Assembly (NCBI GenBank): GCA_023443865.1
Contig: JAEZST010000022.1
Span: 1-64,000, forward strand
Reading direction: 5' to 3'
DNA: 64,000 nt
Origin: Spirochaetota bacterium
Lineage (GTDB): Bacteria; Spirochaetota; Spirochaetia; Treponematales; Treponemataceae
In this document: in pieces, positions 32,003 to 40,716 of the stretch
Layout of the letters: each line of letters opens with the position of its first letter
How positions within the stretch are numbered: position 1 is the first letter of the stretch
Notes under the pieces: generated by a model
Database searches by the model: none
Told to the model about the DNA's origin: nothing
The model's input: only the letters and a program-made list of their open reading frames with translations
Program-made: the position numbers and the translations under genes

Positions 32003-34878
32003 GGGCGCGCCCCCTTCCCGCTCGGGCCGGCGAGACTGCCGCGGGGGGCGAAACCCTTACGCGCGAATTTTCGCCACCCCTGCCTTCCGAGCAGGAATCC
32101 CACGTAGCTGAAGCTTCTCAAAAGGCCCATGAACTGCCGGTATCCCAGGTTTTCCAGGAGGCAGTACGCGACGATGGACCGGAATTCCCTGCCCTGGAAA
32201 TACACGACCCCTCTCTCTGACAAAAGCAACGCCGAGGTGGACACCATTAAGCCCAGAAGGACGATGACCGAGAAGAGCAAAACTACCGCCGAGGGAGGCA
32301 GAAGGCCGAAGAAAAAGGCGACGAACATCGTTACGTAGCCAATCGCCTCCACGAACGGCCCGATCAGCTCGAATATGAAGTAGTAGGGAATCGCCAATAA
32401 TCCCGTTTGGCCGTATTTCGGGTTAAACAGCAGTTTTCGGTGAAAGATCATGTTTTCGATAAGCCCTCGGTGCCAGCGGTCCCGCTGGGCGATCAGGTCG
32501 TCCTGGTTGTCCGGCACTTCCGTCCAGCAGTTGGCGTTGTGCGCGTAGTCCACCAGGAAGCCGCGTCCCCGCTCCCTCATATGCCGGCTCAGCCGTATCA
32601 CGATCTCGAAATCCTCCCCGACGGTGTCGCGGCCCAGGGGCGTTCGGCCGGTCAGGTAGCCCCCCACCTCCAGGAGCCTCTTTCTGGAGAAGACCCCGAG
32701 GGTCCCCGATATGATGATAAGGCTCTGTAGCCGTACCCAGCCGACCCGTCCCGCTATGAAGGAACGGAGGTATTCGATAGTCTGGTACCGGGCGTATTTA
32801 TTTCGGGGAAAGTGGATGCCGACCAGCGTTCCCTTTTGGGTTTCGCAGCCGTTGACGGGAATTACGTTACCGCCGCAGGCCACGATTTCGCGTTTGGTCA
32901 CGATGGTGCGGAACAGCATGCGAAGCAGGGTTTCGGGTTCCAGCAGGCTGTCCGCGTCTATGGTGCACACGTACGGGTTTCTCGCCAAGCCGATTCCCGC
33001 GTTCAGTGAATCGGCCTTGCCGCCGTTCAGTTTATCGATCAGGTACAGGTTCGGCTCTGTGGCGCTGCGGTACACCCCGATTACGGGGGCCGTATCGATG
33101 GGGAGGCGGGCGGACCCGTCAATCCGCTTCATCTCGAAATTCCTCATCGCGGTTTCGAAGGTCTCGTCGGAGGAGCCGTCGTTCACCACGATTACCTCGA
33201 AATCGGGGTAATTCAGGCCGAGCAGGGAATGCACGCTTTCGGTAATCGTTTTTTCCTCGTTGTAGGCGGGAACCACGATCGAAACGGGAGGAAGGATTCC
33301 TGCCGTATGCAGGAATTTCCGATCGGCCAGCGACCATTCCCGGCGTTGGCGGATGAGCCCGGCGCGGGAGAACGCCATAAGGACGAGGTACAGGGCGCTG
33401 ATGGCGACGGTATAGACCAGAAAGACGTTCTGTACGTGCAGGATGAAGCCGGAGAAAACCTCCCCGGGCCGCAGAAACGGGGCGATTTTTCTGATGGCGA
33501 GGAAATAGCCGACGGGCATGGCGAACGCCGTAACGAGCATGACGGCCGTCAGCCCCAACCGCTCGCGCAGGGTGGCGAATACCCGGTCGAGCCGTTTCGG
33601 GGCATCCGGTTCGGGTATTCCCCACCGGGACCGTAAGGCGGGTTCCAGGAATCGCCCGCATTGGGCGCGAAACGCCTCGCTCGTATCCAGGATTGGACCG
33701 AGTATGCCGCGAAGCTTTTCTTCCCGTTCCGGGTTTCGGTTATCGTTCAAGAAGGCGATAATGTCCGCCGTGTAGCCCAACCGTATCATGTCGGCGATCA
33801 GGGCGGCGGACTTTTCCCCGTACCGACCCTCCAGCCTATGCAGGTAATACTCCGCGCGCGTGCCGAGCACCTGGGCCCAGCCCGTCCGCTCGTCCTCGCT
33901 TTCGGCGGTCGCGTGCCATTCGAGGAATACGTCCAGGTATCGGCCCTGGCCGAGCACCCGCTTTCGCAGCGCTTCTATGGCCGCGTCCCTCGTTCGTTCG
34001 TCCTCGAGAAGCGAGCGCGCCTTCTCGCGCGAAGGGACCATGTCGGCGGGCAGCATGAGATTGACCGCGATGCGGACGGTTTCCCCGTCGTCGGAGCGGA
34101 TGGCGGCGTCCAGGTCGATAAGCTCCGGGCACAGCCTGTAGGCCAAAACGGTTGCCCGGCTGAAAACCTCCGGGTTCGGGTCCCGCAGGCAGCGGGCGAT
34201 AAGCTCGGGCGTCCATTGGAAGGGTCGGGCCGAGACGGCCGCCAAGAGAACCAGCCTCGCGTCGGAATCGGTCGTATCCCTCGCGCCCTCGGCCCACGCG
34301 GCGGGGATGTTGGGGTTCGATTCGAGAACCGCCAGTATGCGTTCCCTCGTTCCCGCGTCCTGGCGGCGAAAGCAGGCGAGTATCGGCTCCATCGACCGGT
34401 CGGGCTCGATTTCCAGGGCCGCCACCACGAGGCGGAGCGCGATCAGCGGGTTCCGCTCCCGAGGAAGCCTTCGCCTAATGGCCTGGGCCCTGGCTTCCGG
34501 GGGCAATGAGGAGAGCAATCCGATCCCCGCCGCCCGCTGGCTGAACCGGGGCGATCCCAAAAGCCGCTCCGCCCGGGCAAGAAGGCCCCATTCCGCCGTC
34601 TGCGCGTAAAACCATTCCCGGGCGCGTTCGTCCGGCTCGACGGACTTCGCGTGGGCGTTCCACGCCTCGATAATCCGGAACCGCTCGCTCCGGGGCAGCC
34701 GCGTTTCCGGGTACGCTTCGCCGCGCAGAACCGCTTCGACCGTCTTAAGGTATCCTTCGCGAATGCGCCAGTCGCGTCGCGACCTTGATTTGACGATCCA
34801 CGTCATGAAAAGTATGAGCGTATCGATGCCCAGAAAGGCGAAAAACAGGAAGAGGACGATCTCGTTAACGTTCCGCAA
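31999..34878 (-). CDS. Processive membrane glycosyltransferase (GT2) with HEAT-like N-terminus
   Basis: A 959-aa polytopic protein. One helix is at about 5-25. Then HEAT-like helical repeats (about 60-420) come before two more membrane helices (about 445-510). The GT2 catalytic core (about 545-770) has IVVPAYNEEKTITES, VIVVNDGSSDETFE, ITIDADSLLEP and the QRDRW motif typical of processive synthases such as cellulose and poly-GlcNAc synthases. More membrane helices end the chain. The substrate cannot be assigned. It overlaps both neighbours, putting sugar-polymer synthesis in the same operon as STAS/SpoIIE signalling. Confidence 0.85.
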   Translation of the reverse strand: MRNVNEIVLFLFFAFLGIDTLILFMTWIVKSRSRRDWRIREGYLKTVEAVLRGEAYPETRLPRSERFRIIEAWNAHAKSVEPDERAREWFYAQTAEWGLLARAERLLGSPRFSQRAAGIGLLSSLPPEARAQAIRRRLPRERNPLIALRLVVAALEIEPDRSMEPILACFRRQDAGTRERILAVLESNPNIPAAWAEGARDTTDSDARLVLLAAVSARPFQWTPELIARCLRDPNPEVFSRATVLAYRLCPELIDLDAAIRSDDGETVRIAVNLMLPADMVPSREKARSLLEDERTRDAAIEALRKRVLGQGRYLDVFLEWHATAESEDERTGWAQVLGTRAEYYLHRLEGRYGEKSAALIADMIRLGYTADIIAFLNDNRNPEREEKLRGILGPILDTSEAFRAQCGRFLEPALRSRWGIPEPDAPKRLDRVFATLRERLGLTAVMLVTAFAMPVGYFLAIRKIAPFLRPGEVFSGFILHVQNVFLVYTVAISALYLVLMAFSRAGLIRQRREWSLADRKFLHTAGILPPVSIVVPAYNEEKTITESVHSLLGLNYPDFEVIVVNDGSSDETFETAMRNFEMKRIDGSARLPIDTAPVIGVYRSATEPNLYLIDKLNGGKADSLNAGIGLARNPYVCTIDADSLLEPETLLRMLFRTIVTKREIVACGGNVIPVNGCETQKGTLVGIHFPRNKYARYQTIEYLRSFIAGRVGWVRLQSLIIISGTLGVFSRKRLLEVGGYLTGRTPLGRDTVGEDFEIVIRLSRHMRERGRGFLVDYAHNANCWTEVPDNQDDLIAQRDRWHRGLIENMIFHRKLLFNPKYGQTGLLAIPYYFIFELIGPFVEAIGYVTMFVAFFFGLLPPSAVVLLFSVIVLLGLMVSTSALLLSERGVVYFQGREFRSIVAYCLLENLGYRQFMGLLRSFSYVGFLLGRQGWRKFARKGFAPRGSLAGPSGKGARP

Positions 34879-36535
34879 GGGTATCCTCCCAGAGCGCTTT
34901 CGCGAGGTATTCCAGTTCCGCCAGGGTTACCGGCTTCTCGAGTACGTACCGGATTCCTGACTCGAAGGCGCGCTTAATCAAGCGGTCGTTTTTCCGTTCG
35001 GTGAGCATGATGAAGTTGCGCCCCTTGGTGCCCGTGCCCCGGGCAAAGGACTCGCGCACCGCGAAGGCGTCCGAAAGGGGAAATCGTTCCTCGCAGACGA
35101 CCAAGGCCGGCGGGTTGCGCGAGATTGCCGCCAGGGCCTCCTCGCCGGTTCCCGCCGCCTGTACATTGAAGCGGAGGGCGGTAAAAAAATCGGTAAACAG
35201 ACGCGCGAGGGCGCGATCGCTTTCCACCAAGAGGAGGGACCCTTCCCGCATCGGTTCGTTGCCTTCCGTACTGACGCAGATGCTTCCGGGCCCCATGCCG
35301 TCCCTGACGCGGTTGCGTTCCCTGAGCGCTTCGGTCAGGACCGAGGGATCGGTGGATTCCGCGCAAAAGACGACCGCGCCGCTGGCGGTCATCCGCCGCG
35401 AAAAGGCCTGCGAGGCGGAAATGGCCTTTTGGAGCAGCAGCAGCTCGGGAATCGCCGCCTCTTCGTCTTGAAATAGAAGGATTACCGACGGGCCGGAATC
35501 GCGAAACGCCATGGTTTGCGCGCCCCTCGCCTCCACCACGATGCCCGCGAATATCCTCAAGGCGGTCTCAACGGCGGATTCGCCCTCTTCTCCCGCCAGG
35601 GCCTTCAATCCGTCCAGCCGGAAGGACGCGATGGCCCCTTCGGGATTTCCCCTTACGAAGGAGGGAAAGAACTCGTCGAGAAAGGTTCGATTGTACAGGC
35701 CCGTGAGTCGGTCGAGCATGATATCGTCCTGCCCGAGGACGAGATTCTCCTGGAGCCGGAGGTGTTCCTTTCGCAGGAGCTCCAGTTCGCTCTCCTGGGC
35801 CGGATCGAATTCCGCCTCACCTTGGGCTTCCCCGCCGTAGCTTCCCGCCCTGAGCCTCGCGAATAGTTCGGGAATGTCGCCTGATCGGGCGCTTCCGTGC
35901 TGCGGGCATACCAGCCTTGCCTCGAGGGGTTCGAGGGTATCCAGCGCGAGGGAGAGGAGCTCGCCTGAGGGAACGTGCAGTTCATGGTATTACGCGACCC
36001 GCTCGAGGGTGTCCGGCGCGCCGAGTAGCGGGCTATTCCTGCCGTAGAAACCGAAAAGGTTGCCGCTAAAAAGGGTTCCCGTATCGCTATCGAAAAGCGC
36101 GAGCGACCCCCCGTTCCCGAGATTGGGCAGCGGAATGAGGCGCAATCCCAAAAAATGGCCCGACTCGTCGGTCTCTTCATGGTGCACGTACCTGAACGCC
36201 GAGCGAATTCCCAAGGACGGCAGGAGCAGGGCTGTTTTCCAATGGGCTATAATCTTGCCCGAGAAACCCGCCTTTTCCCACAGCGGCAGGCTTGCGCAGG
36301 CGTCGGGATGCCCCTGGGTAACGGCGATCGCCGTTAGGTTCTGAAGGTCTCCCACCGACGAGAACGCCTTGAAGATTGCCGGAAACCCAGGTACGGGACC
36401 CGGATCGATCAGGACGCTCTTGCCCCCGGCGGCGATCAGCCAGGTATTTTCCCGCAGGTAGTTATCCTTTTCGGCGCCGCCTAGCCACCATACCCGATCG
36501 TTCATCCCGATCGGGGGTTTTCCTCGTTCGTTCAT
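34865..36535 (-). pseudogene. MBL-fold/degenerate GGDEF/receiver protein, interrupted by one in-frame stop
   Basis: One frame runs from 36535 to 34865 with a single TAA at 35990-35992. The first part (181 aa) is the start of an FprA-like metallo-beta-lactamase fold (VLIDPGPVP, TQGHPDA). After the stop the same frame continues YHELHVPSGELL ... LVCPQHGS, the conserved end of that fold, then a coiled stretch, a GGDEF-like domain from LDRLTGLYNR in which the GGDEF motif has become SGPSV, and a REC domain with an acidic pocket (LLLVESDRAL). An ATG at 35719 could restart translation to give GGDEF-REC alone. Overlaps (ATGA) with both neighbours are intact, suggesting a recent nonsense mutation, a sequencing error, or read-through. 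Confidence 0.85.
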
Positions 36536-38091
36536 TCAAGGCCCCTCGTCATGACGATTCTGTTTTCGTCGTTCTTACCCCGCAGCACGAGGATCGAATC
36601 GACCGATTTAATCATGAGCCACGAACCGAACCCGTGATCGGGATAGCTTTCCAGATCCGGTTCTTTCGTGGCGAACCAATCGTATTCCTTGCCTTGGAAT
36701 TCAAGCCCGACCGTGACGCGGTTCTCGGTCATTTCCCAGTCTATCCGCGCTTTCCCCTGGGTATGCCGGATTACGTTCCCCAACGCCTCCACGAGCGCGA
36801 GCGAGAATTCGGTGCCGATTTCCGGGGCCGCCGCCGGGTACGATTCGGCGAAATCGCCCGCGAATGCCTCGCGTAGCAGGGAGAGGGCTTCGGCTTTCTC
36901 CCGGTCGAGCGTCGCGGCGAATCGGCGAAGGATTTTTGGTCCCTCATGGCTTGTTTTCGCGATCAGGAGGGTTACGTCGTCCCGAAAGGCGCCGGCGGTA
37001 TAGAAAAACACCATGGATAGGGTTTTTTTCACGAGGTTTTCCGGGGACAGGTCGGTATGCGCGGCCAGAAGCTGCATAAGCCGCGGCGCGGAGAAGAGGC
37101 TTCCCTCGGAATTTTCGGCCTCGGTAATGCCGTCCGAATAGAATAAGAAGATATCGCCCCGATGACAGGGAAGGGCATAGGAGCGGAATTCCTGTCCGCC
37201 CGTAAAACCGAAGGGCATGTTGGAGCCCTTTACTTGCCAGCATTGGTCGCGAACCGAATCGTAGTACAAAAAGCTCGTGTGTCCCGCGTCTATGAAGCGA
37301 AGCAGTCCCCGGGAAGCGGATAGCCTGCAGAAATACAGCGTCAGGAAACGGCCCATGTCGATAAGACCCGGGGCGATGTGCCGTTCCGCCTCTGAAAGGA
37401 CCCTGCTCGGGTTAACGTCGTCGCCGTGGGCGACCACTTCCTTGATGATCGCCTTCGCGACCGCCGCCTTGAGGGTCGCCGCGGTAAGGGCGGCGGGGAG
37501 GCCCTTACCCATAACGTCGCCGATGAGAAAGTCGACGCTCCCTTCCTCCAATTCGTAAAATTCGTAAAAATCGCCGTCCACCTGAAGCGAGGGAATGGTT
37601 TCCGCCGCGAAGGAAGCCCCAGGGGCCTCAAAGGTATAGCTTCCGGCCAAGAGGGCCTGCTGTATCCTGGCGCTGGTCTCGATTTCTTTCTCCATGAGCC
37701 GCTCGGCCCCGTGGTCGGCGATTTGCCGGGCGGAATCGGGATCGAGCCCCACCGCGAGGGTTCCCTCCGGAACGATATCCTTGGCGGCGAGGAAGGTCAT
37801 TCTGATTGTCTGTGAATCCCTAAAGGCTCCCGCGGCGCTGTACCGTACGCTGGACGCCCCGCCTTCGCGCGCGGAACGCGCGAAGGCCCGTACCTCGCAC
37901 AGGGTCTCCCCGTCCATGAACGAAAGCCAGGATACCGGTCTCTCGCCCACGTCGCGCAGTCCCAGGCCCAACAGACGCGTCGCCGAATCGGAGGCGGCGA
38001 CCACGCCCAGGGTCTCCGCGTCTACCAGCATGACGGCCAGGTCCAATGCCGTGGCAAGCTCAATGAATCGATCGGCGCCAAGGGCTTCCAT
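36532..38091 (-). CDS. PAS-SpoIIE phosphatase-HATPase regulator (partner-switching module)
   Basis: A 519-aa soluble protein. N-terminal PAS-like domain (about 5-120); PP2C/SpoIIE phosphatase (about 145-370) with DGDFYEF, IGDVMGKGLPAAL, and FYSDGITEAEN metal sites; C-terminal RsbW-like ATPase (about 385-519) with LALVEALGNVIRHT and the GFGSWLMIKSV lid. It thus combines phosphatase and kinase modules for a STAS partner. The next gene upstream encodes that partner. It probably reads a small molecule and adjusts the free STAS pool, which then acts on the downstream glycan genes or a sigma factor. That target is inference. Confidence 0.9.
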   Translation of the reverse strand: MEALGADRFIELATALDLAVMLVDAETLGVVAASDSATRLLGLGLRDVGERPVSWLSFMDGETLCEVRAFARSAREGGASSVRYSAAGAFRDSQTIRMTFLAAKDIVPEGTLAVGLDPDSARQIADHGAERLMEKEIETSARIQQALLAGSYTFEAPGASFAAETIPSLQVDGDFYEFYELEEGSVDFLIGDVMGKGLPAALTAATLKAAVAKAIIKEVVAHGDDVNPSRVLSEAERHIAPGLIDMGRFLTLYFCRLSASRGLLRFIDAGHTSFLYYDSVRDQCWQVKGSNMPFGFTGGQEFRSYALPCHRGDIFLFYSDGITEAENSEGSLFSAPRLMQLLAAHTDLSPENLVKKTLSMVFFYTAGAFRDDVTLLIAKTSHEGPKILRRFAATLDREKAEALSLLREAFAGDFAESYPAAAPEIGTEFSLALVEALGNVIRHTQGKARIDWEMTENRVTVGLEFQGKEYDWFATKEPDLESYPDHGFGSWLMIKSVDSILVLRGKNDENRIVMTRGLE

Positions 38092-38432
38092 TATTCGGCG
38101 GGGGCGCCCACGGCCGCGAGGGCTTCGGGGAGGGTCGGTACGGCCGTCGCGATCTGCGACAGCCGTACCATGCGAAACAGTACGGTCACCGCGTCGTTCA
38201 TGCCGCAGAACGCGATATTCCGCCGGGCCTCGCGGACGGTTCTCAAAAAAACCACGAGCTTCCCCAGGGCCGAAGAATCTAAAAAGAGTACCTTATGGAG
38301 GTCCAGCACGATATCGTGCATTCCGTCGAACCGTTCGCCCAGTTCACGGGCGAATCGGTCGGAATTCATCACGTCGATCTGTTTGTCGGTGGGCGTTATG
38401 ACGCAAACGCGTCCGGTAATGTAGGATTCCAT
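38091..38432 (-). CDS. STAS-domain anti-anti-sigma-like protein
   Basis: A 113-aa single STAS domain. LFLDSSALGKLVVF carries the conserved D-S-S phosphoserine site, so it can be phosphorylated by an RsbW-type kinase and dephosphorylated by a SpoIIE-type phosphatase, both present in the next gene. Its stop and the next start share one base. It begins the five-gene EPS operon. No sigma factor or anti-sigma of its own is seen. Confidence 0.9.
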   Translation of the reverse strand: MESYITGRVCVITPTDKQIDVMNSDRFARELGERFDGMHDIVLDLHKVLFLDSSALGKLVVFLRTVREARRNIAFCGMNDAVTVLFRMVRLSQIATAVPTLPEALAAVGAPAE

Positions 38433-38500
38433 ACGGAAAGTATGGCGCTTTTCCGTCTAGGATGCAAAAAAAGGAGGACCGGGAACGAACCGGAAGGCAA

Positions 38501-39436
38501 TCAGCGGTTCTTTTTGCCCTCCATGAACTCCAGAAGGTCGCCCAAGCTCGCGATGGCCCCGAGTTCCACCCCCGCGGACCGGGCGGCCCGCACGGGCGCT
38601 CGGTAGAGGGCCTCGATTTCCATGGGCCGCCCGGCATCCCAGTCAAGCTTCATGCTCGGCTCATACGGCGTCATGGTTTCGGTATAGCCCACCATACGCT
38701 CGATCGAGCCCTTTCCCAGGGGAAAGCCGCAGGTGGCCGCGCCTCGCGCAACTTCTTCCATCAGCCGGATCGCCATGCGCCGGGAACTCAGATTCGCGAG
38801 AATCTCCCGGGTATCGCAATCGAGCGCCACGGACAGCCCGTTGAAGGGCACGTTCCATAAAAGCTTTTTCCAGCGCGAGGTTCCCAGGCTGTCTGAAACC
38901 TCCGCGGGGACTCCCGCCAGGGCAAAGTCCTGAGCGATTCCCGTGACCGCCGCGCGATGGGGCGAAGCGGGGTCGAGCGAGGCGGTGAGCGCCCCTACGG
39001 TAACGGAACCCTTGTCCTGGTGCACGATCTTCCCCGGACCCTCTTTACGCGCGCAAATATAGCAAAGGGCGCCGGTCACCACGCTCAGGGGGAAGGCTTC
39101 CTGTATGTCGCTCTCCATGCCCAACCCGTTTTGCATTACCAGAATGACGGTGCCGGGCCTCACGAGGGGCGCGAGGAGTTTCGGCAACTCGCCGTTGGCG
39201 GTGGTTTTCACGGCGACGGCGATCACGTCGCTTTCGGGAATATCCGCGCTATCGCGGTAGACCTCTGCCGGGTTCAGGGCGAAATTGCCCGCGACGGAAT
39301 CGACGGATAACCCCCCGTCCTTTATGGCTTGATAATCGCTTCGGGCCAAAAACCGCACGGTGGCGCCGGCCTTCGCGAGCCTCGCGCCGTAATAGCCCCC
39401 TACCGCCCCCGTTCCGACGATCGTATAACTAAACAT
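38501..39436 (-). CDS. panE: 2-dehydropantoate 2-reductase (ketopantoate reductase family)
   Basis: A 311-aa NADPH-dependent reductase of pantothenate synthesis. The N-terminal GTGAVGGYYGARL dinucleotide motif, the VKTTANGELPKLL region, and LVMQNGLGME fit PanE; Lys and Asn active-site residues lie in KTT and in the C-terminal KKLLWNVPFNGLSVAL, where N is conserved. The family also contains paralogues of other specificity, and no panB/panC is nearby, so the exact role is not certain. It is divergent from the PerR-like gene. Confidence 0.85.
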   Translation of the reverse strand: MFSYTIVGTGAVGGYYGARLAKAGATVRFLARSDYQAIKDGGLSVDSVAGNFALNPAEVYRDSADIPESDVIAVAVKTTANGELPKLLAPLVRPGTVILVMQNGLGMESDIQEAFPLSVVTGALCYICARKEGPGKIVHQDKGSVTVGALTASLDPASPHRAAVTGIAQDFALAGVPAEVSDSLGTSRWKKLLWNVPFNGLSVALDCDTREILANLSSRRMAIRLMEEVARGAATCGFPLGKGSIERMVGYTETMTPYEPSMKLDWDAGRPMEIEALYRAPVRAARSAGVELGAIASLGDLLEFMEGKKNR

Positions 39437-39546
39437 CGTTAGACCCCTTTCAATTTTCGCGCATTACCCTATACTTGTACCAATGGTACTTGATTCTACA
39501 CTCTATTCGCGCGTAGAAACAACGTTCCGCGGCACCGAAAACTCGC

Positions 39547-39594
39547 TTGACAGAACCGAGAGCGAGAATTATGATACTGATAGGAATTATTCCT
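39547..39594 (+). promoter_or_regulatory. perR/rubrerythrin promoter with palindromic operator
   Basis: TTGACA (39547-39552), 17 bases, TATGAT (39570-39575): nearly ideal. A palindrome AGGAAT-T-ATTCCT (39582-39594) covers the start point, as expected for a Fur/PerR self-regulated gene. A GTACCA-A-TGGTAC palindrome lies upstream at 39477-39489 on the panE side. Confidence 0.7.
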
Positions 39595-39597
39595 GTT

Positions 39598-40023
39598 ATG
39601 ACAATCCAGCACAGGCAAACCAAACAACGCGCGGCCCTTCTTGACCTCTTGAGGTCTACCAAAAGCCATCCGACCGCGGCGTGGCTGTATGAGCGGCTCA
39701 GGGCCGCCTACCCGGCCATGAGCCAGGGAACGGTATATCGCAATCTCTCGGTTCTCGCGGAACAGGGCCTCGTTTTGGTCCTTCGTTCCGGCAGTACCTA
39801 CGACCGTTTCGACGCGGACACCAGCGTGCACTATCACATCATGTGCGAGTCGTGCGGCCGGGTAGACGATTTGCCCCTAAGCGCCGAAACGTTCAGGAAC
39901 GTCGAGGCGGAACGCGTTTCGGGGTATCGGGTTACCGGACACCGGATAGATTATTTCGGGATATGCCCGGAATGCCAAAAAAGCAAGAAGGGCGGTTTCC
40001 CAGGGACCGGCACCGGAATATGA
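39598..40023 (+). CDS. Fur-family regulator, probably PerR-type peroxide sensor
   Basis: A 141-aa Fur-family repressor: N-terminal winged helix with QTKQRAALLDLLRSTKSHPTA and QGTVYRNLSVL, then a metal-binding dimerisation domain with HYHIMCESCGRVDDL and GICPECQ, two CxxC zinc sites. Start 39598 is used because earlier in-frame ATGs fall within the promoter. It is followed by rubrerythrin, which points to PerR rather than iron-sensing Fur. Confidence 0.85.
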   Translation: MTIQHRQTKQRAALLDLLRSTKSHPTAAWLYERLRAAYPAMSQGTVYRNLSVLAEQGLVLVLRSGSTYDRFDADTSVHYHIMCESCGRVDDLPLSAETFRNVEAERVSGYRVTGHRIDYFGICPECQKSKKGGFPGTGTGI

Positions 40024-40072
40024 AAAAAACGCGGTTCGTACGAAACCGCGGGAAAAAATTGGAGGAATGCAT

Positions 40073-40648
40073 ATGAAATCCGTAAAGGGTACCCAAACCG
40101 AGAAGAACCTGCTGGCCGCCTTCATGGGCGAGTCCCAGGCCCGTAACCGCTACACGTTCTGGGCGAGCAAGGCCAAGGAAGAAGGCTATATCCAGATCCA
40201 GCAAATTTTCCTCGAGACCGCCGACCAGGAAAAGGAGCACGCGAAGCGCCTGTTCAAGTTCCTCGAGGGCGGGGAGCTTTCCATTCCCGCGGGAGGCGAC
40301 GCCGGCGTGATCGGTACCACCAAGGACAATCTCCTGCAGGCCGCCCACGGCGAGAACTACGAGTGGCAGCATATGTATCCCGATTTCGCGAAGGTCGCCA
40401 AGGACGAGGGCTTTGACGTCATCTCCGCCGTCATGAACAGCATCGCGGTCGCCGAGAAACAGCACGCCAAGCGCTACGAGGCCATGGCGAAGCATATCGA
40501 AGACGGCGACATGTGGGTTCAGGAATCGCCCACCACCTGGCGCTGCCTCAACTGCGGCTTCATTTACGTGGGTAAGGAAGCCCCGAAGATGTGTCCCGCC
40601 TGCGCCCATCCCCAGTCCTATTTCGAGCGCCTCGCCGAAAACTGGTAA
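40073..40648 (+). CDS. rbr: Rubrerythrin
   Basis: A 191-aa peroxide-reducing enzyme with a ferritin-like di-iron four-helix bundle (ExxH sites: MGESQARNRY, ETADQEKEHAKR, NSIAVAEKQHAKR) and a C-terminal rubredoxin-type Fe centre (CLNCGFIYVGKEAPKMCPAC, 158-177). Start 40073 is chosen because GGAGGA is six bases upstream of it; the nearby ATG at 40067 is too close. It follows the regulator gene in one operon and ends before a terminator. Typical of oxidative defence in anaerobes. Confidence 0.97.
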   Translation: MKSVKGTQTEKNLLAAFMGESQARNRYTFWASKAKEEGYIQIQQIFLETADQEKEHAKRLFKFLEGGELSIPAGGDAGVIGTTKDNLLQAAHGENYEWQHMYPDFAKVAKDEGFDVISAVMNSIAVAEKQHAKRYEAMAKHIEDGDMWVQESPTTWRCLNCGFIYVGKEAPKMCPACAHPQSYFERLAENW

Positions 40649-40679
40649 TCGAGGAACGGCGGCGCCAGCCGACCGAACG

Positions 40680-40716
40680 AGCCTGAGACCCCGCGCGGGT
40701 TTCGGGCTTTTTTTTT
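40680..40716 (+). terminator. Intrinsic terminator after rubrerythrin
   Basis: An 11-bp stem with one G-T pair and one G-T wobble, GCCTGAGACCC/GGGTTTCGGGC, followed by nine Ts. Confidence 0.85.

Noticed and set aside
35653..36180. 175-codon frame overlapping the broken MBL gene
   Set aside because: It is an out-of-frame shadow; the in-frame reading shows the conserved MBL end.
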